Program-made: the position numbers and the translations under genes
The notes under the pieces: model-generated
The model's input: the letters and a program-made list of their open reading frames with translations, nothing else
Told to the model about the DNA's origin: nothing
Databases searched by the model: none
NCBI GenBank assembly: GCA_027625915.1
Contig: JANTQA010000063.1
Coordinates: forward strand, 5,971,501-6,035,500
Source: Anaeramoeba flamelloides
Lineage: Eukaryota > Metamonada > Anaeramoebidae
DNA: 64,000 nucleotides
Direction of reading: 5' to 3'
Shown: one piece after another, positions 22,801 through 34,182 of the stretch
How the letters are laid out: each line of letters starts with the position of its first letter
Position numbering within the stretch: position 1 is the first letter of the stretch

Positions 22801-24688
22801 ATTTTAAAAAAACAAAGATAAAGATCAAAGTGTGCTTTTTTGATGAAAATTTTTCATAAAATATTAATAATTCCATTTTTGATATTTGCTGAAAATTTTT
22901 TGATCTTATTTCCAAATTATTGATGTTAATTTTTTTTTTGTTAAAAAATTTAATAATAATACCTTTAAAAAAAAAAAAAAAAAAAAAAAGGTTGCTGAAT
23001 TATTAGTTACAAAGGCAAAAAAAGATGCCTTGGGAGAAACTTTAAGAATGATCTCATTGTCTATTCTAACAGACGAACAAACAAATTTAGTTCATAAATC
23101 GCTTCAGGATTTGAATGATCCAGATACAGAAACCCCAATTTTTGATTTAATTTTCAAAGAGTCCAAGGAATTCTTGGGGCCACATTTAAATGATGACGAT
23201 ATAGCCTTTTTAGCAGCGACCATTGATCCAAATAATTGTAGAGATTCGATCAATGACATTGCCACTGATGTGTATAACATTATTGAAACGATGGGACTGG
23301 CTATTCCACTTATTCAAATGGCGATTCTCCAGGGTGTTTTCAGAACTTCAAGTGCAGGCTCCTTATTTAGGGCGAATGATGTAGCAACGAAATTAATTAC
23401 CAAATATGCATTACTTCATGGCATGGAATATTTATATGATTGCCTCTCAGGCGTCATTAAGGAAATTACCGAATGCGGATTAGAATTTGAAGTTGATCCA
23501 AATAAATTCATGCCTGAGGAATTAGATGGTGTTGATTTGGATCAGAATATGAAAAATTTAAGATTTTATTTTAATAAAATATTGGATTCAATATTTAGGA
23601 GCGTCGAAAACGCGCCGGTAGGGTTTAGGATTATTGCCAATTCCTTGATGGTAACTGTCAGTCGAAAGTTCCCAGATAATGTTGTGTCCAGTATCGGAGG
23701 CTTCATTTTCTTGAGATTTATTTGCCCCTCTATTGTGTCACCAAAGACCTTTGGCCTAATTGAAGAGCACCCACGTGGTGCGTCTCTCAGGGGGCTGCTG
23801 CTAATATCGACAGCCGTGCAAGCACTTTCCAATGGCATCACCTTTAGTAAGAATAGGATCCACATGCAGAAAATTAACGAAGACATCACACGGCGATTTG
23901 GAGAGCGTAGAGATTTCTTATTTAGACTCGCCAAAATTGAGGGTGTCAAAACAGATGGGATCAATACCCCCTATATTGAAAATCACCAAGTATCATTTGA
24001 TAACCAATTAAAGGAAGTCTTTACTCCTGCTCTGCTGAAAAAGCTTTCAACAGAAAACCAAATAAATCAAGATAATTTTGTCGAAGCCCTGATTTTAACA
24101 ATCTACGCTTTGGGATCGAAAAACACCAAAGAATTTTTATCCTCGCAAAGCCTTAGAAGGATCACAAACAATACCCAAAAAAATCAAAACGTCTTAAATG
24201 CCATTAAAGAACTTGGGTCCAAGCTTGAAAAAGTTGAAAAATATTACCCTCAAATTTTACAAATGGCTAAAATGCAAAAAATGCAAAACCAGTCGAATAA
24301 AACATCAAGCCAACAGAACTTAAACAAGCCTAAAGTACCAGAAACCTTTGAATCTTTGAAAAATAAATTCCTTCAATCAAATAGCCAAATTACTCGGCAA
24401 GCAACAGTAAACTTTGGAATCGACAACGGTAACCAAAAAATTAAAGATTGGAAAAAAAGAGTCATCGTATTAAAGGATAGCAGAATTGCGTTATTTACTA
24501 AATCGGCAAACAAACCGGAAGGGTTGTTTGATATTATAGTATTTGACAAAAGATCCACAATTCATAATGGCACTTATAAGAAAAAAAATACTCTAGCAAT
24601 CAAATTTAAAGATGAAATTAAAGTCTTTTCTTTTGATAAATCAAAAGAATTAGATGACTGGAATCAGGAAATTCAGAAATTACTTTAA
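16821..24688 (+). CDS. CH domain, coiled-coil, RasGAP, PH protein (seven exons)
   Basis: Predicted to stimulate GTP hydrolysis by Ras-family GTPases and to bind actin or membranes through its end domains. Exons: 16821-17021, 17146-17313, 17444-17536, 18148-18795, 21230-21459, 22088-22328, 22991-24688. All phases agree, giving 1092 residues. A calponin-homology domain lies at about 33-154 (WVQFYLSQAGI ... DFQ-DCSLFYYLV). An E/K-rich coiled-coil segment follows (about 155-370). The RasGAP domain is at about 600-850, with the arginine finger in SLFRANDVATK (Arg654) and FLRFICPSIVSP (second key Arg, 769), so it looks catalytically competent. A C-terminal PH domain is at about 1007-1092 (conserved W in LDDWNQEI). 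Unlike IQGAP I see no IQ motifs. Introns 3, 4 and 6 pair poly(T) near the donor with A-rich sequence near the acceptor. One alternative is that 18160 starts a separate gene; the phase-0 joins argue against it. Confidence 0.85.
18800..18885. repeat. Left half of an intron-end inverted repeat
   Basis: Just after the donor at 18796 comes poly(T), then AATTATTTCTTTACAAACAA and about 30 more bases. These are the near-exact reverse complement of about 21099-21150, close to the acceptor of the same intron (18796-21229). The poly(T) also faces an A-rich run at 21150-21175. It may be a transposon terminus or an intron-folding stem. Confidence 0.75.
19310..19600 (+). repeat. Dispersed repeat, family E
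   Basis: Landmarks CGTTCAATTTCCATTTT, AAGAATATTTTGAAAGATCA and AAACATTTATTTGAATTTAT recur in order at about 54930-55200 and, in part, at 15745-15905. It lies in intron 4 of the CH-RasGAP gene. It is non-coding; the minus-strand frame at 19439-19630 is incidental. Confidence 0.5.
19660..20100 (-). mobile_element. LINE fragment (C-terminal zinc-knuckle region), broken
   Basis: On the minus strand the translation around 19925-19670 includes ENIDHFLW and a downstream segment that aligns with the C-terminal region of the LINE at 63386-63826 (DLDHFLW). DNA similarity continues up to about 20060 (TGAAGGATAACTTAAATATC against the LINE's TTCCATTTTAAATATTTTTG region). Key cysteines are lost and stops occur. 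It sits within intron 4 of the CH-RasGAP gene. Confidence 0.6.
21099..21175. repeat. Right half of an intron-end inverted repeat
   Basis: Complementary to 18800-18885 (see that entry). It is followed within about 55 bp by the acceptor ctatatag at 21229. The pair would bring the donor and acceptor of a 2.4-kb intron close together. Confidence 0.75.
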
Positions 24689-25044
24689 ATTTTTTTATTT
24701 TTTATTTTTTATTTTTTTTATTTTTACTTGTTGTTTTTCTTTACAAGAATTTTAATGTTACTTTCGTGATACTTTTTCATTTTATTTTTTTTTTTTAATT
24801 TTTGGAATTTTTTTTATGTTTGAAATTTAATAAAACAAAATAAAACAGTTTATTTTTTTTTTAATTTTTGGAATTTTTTTTTTTGTTTGACAATATCGAA
24901 ATTAAACTATTTTTTTTAGATTGAGAAAATTGTAATTTCAATTTTTAAAATAATTCAATTCTTTTCGGTGTTTTCATTAACAGTATTTTAAACTATTTAA
25001 TTGTGTTTGCAGTTAAAAAAACATTAGATATTCTTTTTATTTCT
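24689..25044. other. 3' flank of the CH-RasGAP gene
   Basis: T-rich sequence with the near-duplicate phrases TTTAATTTTTGGAATTTTTTT at about 24795 and 24862, a short direct repeat of about 65 bp. No gene is seen. Confidence 0.5.
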
Positions 25045-26640
25045 AAATAAAAAAACTAGGCACTTGACGGTACTTCACGATTTCCTAAAATTTTATTTAG
25101 GAATTTTATTAAAGACTCAAAAATAAATTTATTATCCATTAAGACTAATAAGAACGTTGAATCCTTTTTTTTTTGTTATAGTATAAGAAATATTATTATT
25201 TTTTAAATATATTAGATATATTAATTTATTTTCATTACAAAACCCTGATTTTGCGATTATTTCCAGAGGTTGGGCAGTTATTAGATTTTCCAGGATTCAA
25301 AATAATTGCGTAAAATCTCCAATTTTACTCTATTCTTTTAAATTCGGGAAAACATAGACACGACCACAGAGCAAAAGTATAAATCTTTAATGATTTCTAA
25401 ATTGTTTATTTTTTTACATAATTTACACTATTTTGATTTATTTTTTTTCAGAACATACGAATACCTGTTCGGCAATTTGTAAATTTTTGGAGATTTAAAA
25501 TTCAAGCTGAACTCTTCCATTATAAATATCTTTACAAGTTAGGTTTTCATACTTTGACTATTTCCTCAATTTTTAATTCAGAAAGTTTCTAGTTCAATTT
25601 CTAGTTTTTTAAAAATTTTTGGATTAGCACTTTGTATTTTCGGATTCTTTTTTTCTAAAAGGGAGATAATTAATTAATTCATCAAAACCGAGGATTGTTA
25701 ATTTTTGAATGGAAACAAATTATTTTTTATATATCATTTTCTAGCTAGAAAAAATTTTGCTTCAGTTTTAGAAATAAGCTTGGGAAAATGTGGGTTGATT
25801 AATAAATATTTTGTAATTTTTTTTATTAAACTAAATAGCAATATCTTTAAAATCTATTTTTTTATCAAATCAACTATTTCATATCCATTTAATAAACAGC
25901 TCTTTAATACAACTTTAAAAAAATGAATTTTTAATACATTATAAATTTTTTGTTGTAAGAAATTGATTAATATTTTAAAATTGGACTTAACTTTTATTAT
26001 ATTAAATTTTAAATAAGTTTTTTTATTTATCTAAATTCCAAGATATTAAATTTACTTTGGAATTAAAGTTTTTTTTTTGATTATTATCATTGTTAGATTT
26101 CATCCTGAAATCTCATCTTATTTTATATATTTTTTCTAATTGAATAATTTATTTCTATCAATGACCCTTTCATTAGTAAAATCATATCATCTACAAACAA
26201 TTGGTCATGTAATGTCAGTGATTTGATTTTTTATAAGAGAAAATGAGTAATAAATCAAAATAAATAAGGGGGGGGGGTAATGTACCCTCCCTCATAAACA
26301 CCAATTCCTTCTTTTAAGTAATAAGCAATAGAATATTTATCAATATTTTCTTTTTTTATAAATTTATTAATTGAATAATAAATAAGTAAATGTTGAATAG
26401 AGTCAAAAAAATTGGTATATCTATTGTAACGATATAATTTTTTTCTATTTTAAATTTATTCTATATATTTTGATAAAAAAATTAATATTTGTTGATATAA
26501 GATAAATTGTTTTAAATTAAAATTATATTTTAGTTGTAGTAAGGATATAGTTGAAGATTTTAGGACCAATTTAGTAATTTCAGAAGCTTTTTTCTGGAAT
26601 TCTCATTTCTCATTTTTTCAATTTATAACACAAAAAAAAT
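25045..26640 (-). mobile_element. LINE retrotransposon fossil with RT motifs and C-terminal region
   Basis: Read on the minus strand from high to low coordinates. RT motif A is IDIPNFFDSIQH (about 26410-26375). A GVYEGGYITP block near 26290-26260 corresponds to the family's G-x-QGG-x-x-P. The catalytic FVDDMILL lies at about 26197-26176. An NPRF...LSPF stretch near 25700 corresponds to LGFDKLINLLPF in the copy at 63.9 kb. The C-terminal segment KDSTFLLVLMDNKFIFES (about 25150-25100) matches DSISLLALVDNKTMFES of the 63.4-kb copy. Many stops and shifts make it dead. A small foldback repeat (25288-25358) has inserted in the zinc-knuckle region. The 5' limit is uncertain. Confidence 0.8.
25288..25358. 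repeat. Miniature foldback repeat, about 71 bp, copy 1
   Basis: It begins TTTTCCAGGATTCAAAATAA and ends with a near-inverse (ATTCTTTTAAATTCGGGAAA). The two arms each carry GTAAAAT/ATTTTAC at the centre. It interrupts the LINE fossil, because the intact 63.6-kb LINE copy lacks it. Related sequences are at 27008-27090 and about 27232-27300. Confidence 0.65.
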
Positions 26641-27007
26641 CTATATTATCCATTAGTATGAAAAAATATAATTGAAAATTTCAAAGTTGGGAAGAAATAT
26701 ATTTATAATATCATTTCATTGGTTTAAATACTTTTATTCAGCATTCTGGTTTATAAAAAAACGCGAGGGTGTTTTATTAATTGTTATTAATTGTACTGAG
26801 ATTTTTGATGAAGTCTCTAGTTTAGAAAACAAGGTCTATTTTGGGGTATAAAACTATAAATGGATGTATATATGAATTTTTCTTAACTTCAACTTTAGGA
26901 TATTTTTTGAATTTATAATAACTAATAGTTATGAAAATACTCTACTAATCTCAAAAAAACTCTTATACGAAAAAAAAAAAAATAACCGATGATTAATATT
27001 CTGTGCA

Positions 27008-27090
27008 ATAGATTTTTCAGGGTTCGAAAGAATTGGGTAAAACCACCTATATTTTACTCTATTTTTTAATTTCTGGAAAACCTAACAAAA
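27008..27090. repeat. Miniature foldback repeat, copy 2
   Basis: TTTTTCAGGGTTCGAAAGAA...ATTTTACTCTATTTTTTAAT...GGAAAACC, the same palindromic layout as 25288-25358. A partial third copy follows at about 27232-27300 (TTCGAAAGAATAGAG...ATTTTACTCAATTCTTTTTA). Confidence 0.6.
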
Positions 27091-27173
27091 ATGCCTGTAG
27101 TGTGCCTATGCTTTTGTTAATTTTAGAAATAAAAAGAAAATCGCAGAATTTTTTTATCTTATTTCTAAAATAA

Positions 27174-27194
27174 ACACACACACACACATACACC

Positions 27195-27231
<37 letters not shown>
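27174..27231. repeat. (CA)n(TA)n microsatellite
   Basis: About 30 bp of CA dinucleotides with a few interruptions runs directly into about 27 bp of TA. It lies between two foldback copies. Confidence 0.95.
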
Positions 27232-27234
<3 letters not shown>

Positions 27235-27300
27235 ATTCGAAAGAATAGAGAAAAAGCAAATATTTTACTCAATTCTTTTTAATTATGGTATACATAACAG

Positions 27301-29381
27301 AAAGTATCCCAAGTTTTATATTTACTTATTGAAATAAACCAAAAATTTCTTAAATTTTAGGTTTTTTTCAAAAATTAAAAAAAAACTAATGTAATAACCA
27401 AAAAATTTTTTTTTTGAATTTAAATCAACAAATAATTCTCAAAAAGAACAAATAATTGATTTCATATTTGAAAGATATTTCTCAGAATCTAAATACTATT
27501 GTAATATAATAAAATGAACATCTTATTTTTGAAGAAAAATTTTTTTCAGATATTTCATTATTAAAATTATTAAAAGAAATATTTCAGGAAAATTGGATTT
27601 TTATAACTTAAATTGTGAAATATCCCCTAAAAAAAAATTTTTTTTTTTTGATCCAAGATCTTTCATTGACAAATAGTTTTTATTATAGCGAAGTTATTAA
27701 AAAGTGTAAAATTAGTAAAAATTTATTTTTTTATTGAAAAAAAAAAAAAATTCACGAGGATACTTCCCACATATTTGTTGATTCACAAAAATTACTTCTT
27801 TATTTTGGTTTTATTATAAAAAATTATTTTTGATTGAAAATAATGGTTTTTTTTTTGATTTTATGGACAGGGAAGTAAATATCTGATTTATTCTCAAAGA
27901 AAAAAGCCATAAAAAGGTTTTTTAAACTTATGGGGGGGATACTTGTCCCTTTGAGACCTTTGAAATAGATTTATACACTTTTATCAAATATTTACATTAA
28001 TAAGAAAAAATTTTTTCTATGACACTTATTCATAAAAATAGTTTAGTATATCAGTCTTTCACAAAAACAGAGTAAGATTTTTGAATATTTTCTTGGTGAG
28101 TTTCTCTACTTGTAATTTTTTTTATTTATAAGTTTCCAAAATATTAAGTTTAACTTGAAAAATTAAAATTTTTACCAAGAGATCAATTTATTTTTTCCAT
28201 TTTTTTATGAAAAAGAAAACTATTGAATTGATTTTATTTCTTACATTATTAATTTTTTACACTATTTCATTTATTTTTTTAATTATTTCTATGAAATTAA
28301 TAGTCCCTTTTACCAGAAATGAAAGGTTTCAGGATTTTTTTTTTTCTTTTTTAAGACGATTCTTGAGTTTAAACAAAAAATGGTTAATTGAGTCAATAAA
28401 AAAATATTTAAATTTTTTAATAAGAGTTATTTTAAACATTAATAATATCAAACAATTTGAAACTTTTACTTAGAAATTGTGTTTTTGTAATAGGCAGAAA
28501 ATTATTATTTTTTTAAAAAATAGAATTTCTAGAAGATATTTGGAGATTGGTTAATTTTATCCACAAATTCAAATATCTATTTTTTCATCCAAAAAATATT
28601 CGAATTTTTATATGAATTCTTGCAAATGGGGCCAAACTAATCCCATAATTTTTTTTTTCAAAATAAAAATTTTTTTGTAATTTTTTTTTATTTTTTGAAA
28701 ATATAAAAGAACATTTTTTGAAACTTTCAAAAATGGTACATTTTCATTTAATTGATCACTATTTCATTCATAATTTTTTGTTAAATGCACATCAAATTTA
28801 AATTCATATAATTATCTTCATTTCTATTACTTTTATTTTTTGTGATAATAATTGGAATATTAATCATTAACATTATTATCAAATATTTTTTTTTAAAAAT
28901 TAAGATTCCCAACATAAAACTATAAATACTTTTCAGAATTTCCAAGAATCAACTAAATTGTTTAATAACAACAATAGGCTATTTTTTGTAAATATATTAG
29001 AAATAAATGAAATTTTTTATTTCAAAAAGGGGACTCAAATTAATAAATTATTTCCATGATATCCACTTATTCAACCCACCATTGAGAACATAAATTCAAA
29101 AAAAATAAAATAATAAACGTCTTTTCAAGATTTCATTTTATTTTAGAAAACACAAGAAACTTCAATTTTTTTTTTTTGATTTTTTATTTTTTTATCATTG
29201 CAATTTTTCAGTTTATTTTTTTCAATTATGTTGATAGGAAAATCAATAAAATGAAAAAAATATTTTACTTCTTTGGCCAAATATTTTTATTCATTTTGGT
29301 TACATTTTTTTTGAAATTTTTTTATCTACAATATGTCAAATCAAATCTAATACCAAATTATTTTTCTAGTGTGAAAGTAGT
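27301..29381. other. Intergenic, no gene supported
   Basis: Open frames at 28207-28473 and 29176-29418 encode F/I/L/K-only strings. They have no motif, and the second runs into a repeat copy, so I do not call them genes. The rest is homopolymer-rich A/T sequence that may include decayed LINE 5' parts. Confidence 0.5.
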
Positions 29382-29856
29382 GAAAAAAATACCCAAAAAA
29401 TCCCAAACATTGTTTTAATTGTTAATATTTGAAAAATTGATATAAATTCTTTAATTTTTAATCAAATCCTTTAATTTAAGAATCAAACTATTAAAATAAG
29501 AACTCACTTGTTTATTAGAATGGGGATTAATTAAATTACACTTGTCAAAAAAATCACTCCAATCAATCAAACAAGAATAAAAATTAACATTTTACAAACT
29601 CTAACAAACCCACATAAAACTCGATCGTTTTTCAAAAAAAGTAGATCTACTTTAGATAGAAAACAATTACTTGTGTCTTCTATCTAAATCTGACTTTAAT
29701 GAACTTTAAGTAGGTTTTTTACTATCTTCATAAAAAAATTGGTTAAGAAAAAAAAGGATTTGATTTCAAATAAAAGAAATTACACAAAAATTTTCCTAAT
29801 ATTAACAATTAAAAATCTTGTCAGGGATTATTTTCATGTGGGTTATTTCTTTACCT
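29382..29856 (-). repeat. Palindrome-ended MITE, family B, copy 1
   Basis: About 475 bp. It shares with copies at 37327-37813, 40952-41440 and 61034-61520 the AAAAAATACC-type end, TTAATTGTTAATATT, ATCAAATCCTTT, the central ACTCACTTGTTTATTAGAAT and GTAGATCTACTTT blocks, and a mirrored right end. Orientation matches 40952-41440. Confidence 0.8.
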
Positions 29857-30180
29857 ACTAAAGATTATAATGATTAGCTTGAGCAATTTTAGAATCTATG
29901 GGCAAAGTATATCCCTTAAGTTAAATAATTTTATCTACTTTTTACAATTTTTTTTCAATCTTATTTGCATCAGTTACAAAACAAAAAAAAAACAAGAATG
30001 AACCGATGGCAAATTCAAAACGAAATAAAACAATTACAAAAGAAATAAAAAATCAACTTTGTGAATTTGTGATAATAAAATATTGGTTTGGAAAAAAAGA
30101 TCAACTCAAAGAAAATATAGAGAAAAACTATTATTAAAATTTTAAAGAAAAATACGAAAATATGTGTAATTTATTCAAGA
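29857..30180. other. 3' flank of the RPA32 gene
   Basis: A/T-rich spacer between a repeat and the RPA32 stop codon. It should contain the RPA32 3' untranslated region. No other feature is seen. Confidence 0.5.
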
Positions 30181-30845
30181 TTAAAATTTATTTTGCTGAA
30201 GAAATGGATTATTTGTTTGTTGTTGAAATGGTTTCTGCTGCTGTTGTTGATTATTAAATAGTTGTTGTTGCTGCGTTTTCTGTTGTTGGTTAATAAACTG
30301 CTGTTGCTGTTGACTGGATTGCTGGGGTTGACTGAATTGTTGTTGTGGATTTTGATTGTATGGCTGTTGTGGTTGCTGTGGTTGTTTAACTGTGTTATTC
30401 AGAAAATTTGTGTTTTGGTTGAATTGCTGTTGTGAATTTTGATTGAATTGTTGCTGTTTTTGAGTTTGTAATTGTTGTTGTTGAAGTTGGGTTTTCTGTT
30501 GTTGATTAATAAACTGCTGTTGCTGTTGTTGGTTATTAAATAGTTGTTGTTGATTGGGTTGCTGCTGTTGAATGAATTGTTGTTGTGAATTTTGATTGTA
30601 TGGCTGTTGTTGTTGCTGTGGTTGTTTAACTGTGTTATTCAGAAAATTTGTGTTTTGATTGAATTGCTGTTGTTGTTGGTTATTAATCATTTGTTGTTGT
30701 GGATTTTGATTAAATTGCTGTTGTTGTTGTTGATTGTTAAATTGTTGTTGTTGAAGTTGGGTTTTCTGTTGTTGATTAATAAACTGCTGTTGCTGTTGAT
30801 TGGGTTTCTGCTGTTGAATGAATTGTTGTTGTGAATTTTGATTAA

Positions 30846-30880
<35 letters not shown>

Positions 30881-31881
30881 CTTGTGTTATTCAGAAAATT
30901 TGTGTTTTGATTGAATTGCTGTTGTTGTGGTTGTTGTTTTTGAAACGTATTGTTGATAAAGTTTGTGTTTTGATTGAATTGCTGTTGTGGATTTTGATTG
31001 AACTGTTGTTGTTGTTGGTTATTAATCATTTGTTGTTGTGGATTTTGATTGAATTGTTGTTGTTGCGGCTGCTGCTGAATGAATTGCTGTAGTTGTTGTG
31101 TTTGTTGCTGGAATTCTTCATTTTGCTGTTGATTATATTGCTTTTCTTTTTCTAATCGCTGCAAATTTCGGTTTCTCCCTTTTCCTTTTGTATTATAAAG
31201 ATGGAATTTAATTGTGTTAAGTAAATGGTAAGTGATCTCATTGTGGTCACTTACTAAATCCATATTCGAAATAACAAGAGAAGGGTTGCTGTTATAATGT
31301 TTATAATCCGCCAAGACAACAACATATTTATTTAAATAGGTGTTATTTAAAGTTTGTTCCCACAGCCTGTTTCTTTCTTCATTTTTTTTTTCTGAATCCG
31401 TGTTGGAAGAGTAGTTTTCTTCAAACTCCTGTTGTTGGAATTCTGTGTTGTCTTCCTTTTGGTAAGTTGCCATTAGTTGTTTGAACTGTGAAAAATATCT
31501 TCCTTGAAGATCACCTGTCCCATCTTCAAACGTGTATGAAATAGAACTTTTTTGTGCCTTGATGAACCGAACCTTAGCAACAAAAACAATTTTTTTAATC
31601 AAGCTTTGATCGAGTGTATAAGCCTCATTAAGTTGCGAGTATACAGATCTTTTCACTTGCCCAATCATTACAGGGACAGCAGACGTTATCCGTGGTGCTT
31701 GGTAATCACTTTCGTTGCTTTCGCTGTAGCTTAGTGCGTTCATGTTATTATTAAGAAGGCTGTTCGAATTTAGAGATCCAAACGCAGAATTTTGTTGGCT
31801 ATTCCCCGTCATGTTGTTGTTGTTCCAATTTCCCACATTTGATCCAAAATTTGTTGTTTGTGTGTTGAAAATTCCATTCAT
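30181..31881 (-). CDS. RPA2: Replication protein A 32-kDa subunit (RPA2) with a long Q/N tail
   Basis: Middle subunit of the RPA single-strand DNA-binding complex, acting in replication and repair in the nucleus. It is a single exon of 566 residues. Residues 1-60 form an N/S/G-rich head, in the position where other RPA32 proteins carry the phosphorylated N-terminus. The OB fold (about 65-230) shows ITSAVPVMIGQV, YTFEDGTGDLQGRYF and the family hallmark HNEITYHLL. An acidic insert of about 40 residues (140-180) interrupts it. From about 245 to the end the protein is poly-Q/N with repeating units built on FNQNTNFLNNT and FINQQQKTQ, period about 80-90 residues. The winged-helix protein-interaction domain usual at this end is not visible. 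Plus-strand frames over 30592-31092 are shadows of the CAA/CAG repeats. Identity is firm; the tail may vary in length between alleles. Confidence 0.92.
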
Positions 31882-33748
31882 TAGCGCAAATTTGGCTTGT
31901 GATTTTATTTTTTTCTAAAAAAAGTTTAAAAAGTAAACAAAAAAAAAACAAAAATGAAAAATTATTCAACATTGTAACAGTGAAATTTTAATGACTTAAT
32001 TGTTTTTATTTTTCTAGGGTAGCTTGAAAATCAACAATTTTGACCATTTTTATTTCAAAATTATACAAAAATTAACGAGAAAAATTTGATAAATGAAAAA
32101 AAGTCGTTAAAAGAAAGTTTTTTTTTTACTTTCAGAAAGTTTTGAAATTCTGTTAGTTAAAAAGTTTTGTGTTCGAATTGTTTACCAGGAAAGGAAAAAA
32201 CCATAAAGTCATATTTATTTTGAACTTTACAGTTTGTTCAATAACCTGTGTTTTGGTATTATATTATTTCTCAAAGGATTTAAATATGGTTTTGGAAATT
32301 TTGATAAAATAATTATCTTTTTCCCATTTAAAGACTATTTTTCCCATCAAGGAGAGTGTATAGTAGTAGTTGTTATTTTTTCTTTCAATTACTCAAAAAG
32401 TATTTTCATTCAGAAGTAATTGAACAAAAAAGATTACTTATTTCAAAAGTTAAATTCAAAGCAATAGCATAAAATAATTGCCAAATAGATTTATAATAAA
32501 AATTTATGGAAAAAAATTTACTTAAGGGGATTTTCAAGTACAAGTTCAAATATGAAATCATTTTAAACCCGCAAAAGTAACTAGATATGATCTTTTAAAA
32601 CATCTAGAGAGATTATTTTCTCTTTCTTGATTAGTAATGAAAATTATGAAATTTTCAAAATCAAATTTTGCTTGGATAAAAAAAAAGAGTAAAATTATAG
32701 AAAATTGATAAAATTCAAAAAATATTACATGTTTTTGGAAAATGAAATTCCCAGTGTATAAATTTAACTGATATTCCGTAACTGTTTCAAGTCGTTTTTT
32801 CTCTAAACAACTTCTCAGTTTTCAGTTGAAAAAGTAGACCTTGGGGATTAACAATTTTGGAAAATTTGACTTTTAATTGTTGTTTTTCTGATGGTCTGTT
32901 TTAAATTATTGTGTTTTTTTTTGGGTTTTGAAGGTCTTCTTTATACCATTATTGTCTTTGAATTTTTTATTTATTTTTTTAGTTAGTTCTTATTGAAAGG
33001 AAAATTTGTAGAAAAAAGAGTTCAAGCTTTATGCTGAGGAAATTCTCTCAAAATTTTTTTTTTCTATTTATATTTGAAGTTTTTTCAGATTTTTTTAAAA
33101 AGGATCTTTTTTTTAAAATGTAGGTTTGTAAAGGCCCATATTCAATTGAAAGTTCATTTGGTCTGATAGAATCCAAAATAACGAATTCTAACAATACTTT
33201 TAAAAAAAATCAAACTCCACTTTAACAAAAAAAACAACAATATATCGATTTCATAAAAATTTATTTTTTGGAAAAAACAAATAAATCAGAAAACACACGT
33301 TACTGAGCATACTATACTTTTTTTTATCAACCTCAAACACTAACCTTGGGATTGAGTTATCGAATTCTCTTTTAATTGGTTCTTATTTAAATTTCAACAT
33401 TGATCATTTGGATTTGTTGTTGAAAAATAATTACATACATGAATAAAATAATTAGTCAAAAAAACCATTTTCAATGACATAAACACTTTTTTTTGAAATA
33501 CAGCCCTTTTCTTTATCTAACCTAACATCTAATTTGGTATTTAACAGAAAACTGGTACCTAAACATATTAAAAAGTAAACCCCTTAATGTTTTATATAAA
33601 TGTTGAATTATGTATGTAAATTTTCCATTTTTTATAGAAATTTAATATTTATTTTGATTATAATTTTTTTTTGAATAATTTACATAGTTTTAAAGATTAA
33701 TATTTAGTTTCATAATTACATTTTAATAATTTTCATTTATAATAAAGC
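31882..33748. promoter_or_regulatory. 5' flank of RPA32
   Basis: Probably contains the RPA32 promoter, because the next gene (38783) lies 6.9 kb away in the opposite direction. No motif can be named. A diverged match to about 42960-43100 occurs at 32525-32650 (ATTTTCAAGTA, AAAGTAACTA, TTGATTA). The frame at 32234-32419 has no recognisable content. Confidence 0.4.
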
Positions 33749-33937
33749 CAGTTTCACTTTTAAGACACAAACTTTCTATGAAATTTAAGGCACAAAAAAA
33801 ATCTCAAATTAAGGCACAAAATTCAAATTCTAGTAAAATAATTTGTGAAAATTAAAATTCCAAAAAATTGTACTTTAATTTGAGATTTTTTTGTGCCTTA
33901 AATTTCGTTGAAAGTTTGTGTCTTAAAAGTGAAACTG
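33749..33937. repeat. Foldback element, about 190 bp
   Basis: Arms of about 64 bp run CAGTTTCACTTTTAAGACAC...AAGGCACAAAAAAAATCTCA and back to GTGTCTTAAAAGTGAAACTG. Each arm contains two copies of AAGGCACAAA/AAGACACAAA. A short A/T loop separates the arms. It has the structure of a MITE. Confidence 0.8.
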
Positions 33938-34182
33938 ACTGTAATAGAACTGAAATAAAAAAATAATAAAATTTACTAACTGTCCAACATTTAACTAAAT
34001 AATGATTGGTGTGTATATTTTTAAAATAAAGAAAATTATGATTTTTTTTTTTTTTTGAAAAAGGGATTAAATAAAGTTGCATTTTAATTTTTATAATAGC
34101 AAAAATAAATATAAAATCTATTAAAAAAAGAAAATTTAACAACAAGGAATCTGGATTTCAAAAGATTAAAAAAAAAAAAAAA

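Noticed and set aside
28207-28473. 88-codon hydrophobic frame
   Set aside because: F/I/L/K-only composition is what random A/T-rich DNA yields; no motif, no splice partner, no conserved copy.
29176-29418. 80-codon hydrophobic frame
   Set aside because: Its end overlaps the start of a family B repeat, and its composition is that of background.
30592-31092. Two plus-strand leucine-rich frames that look like membrane proteins
   Set aside because: They are the antisense of the poly-Q tract of RPA32 (CAA/CAG read as TTG/CTG).
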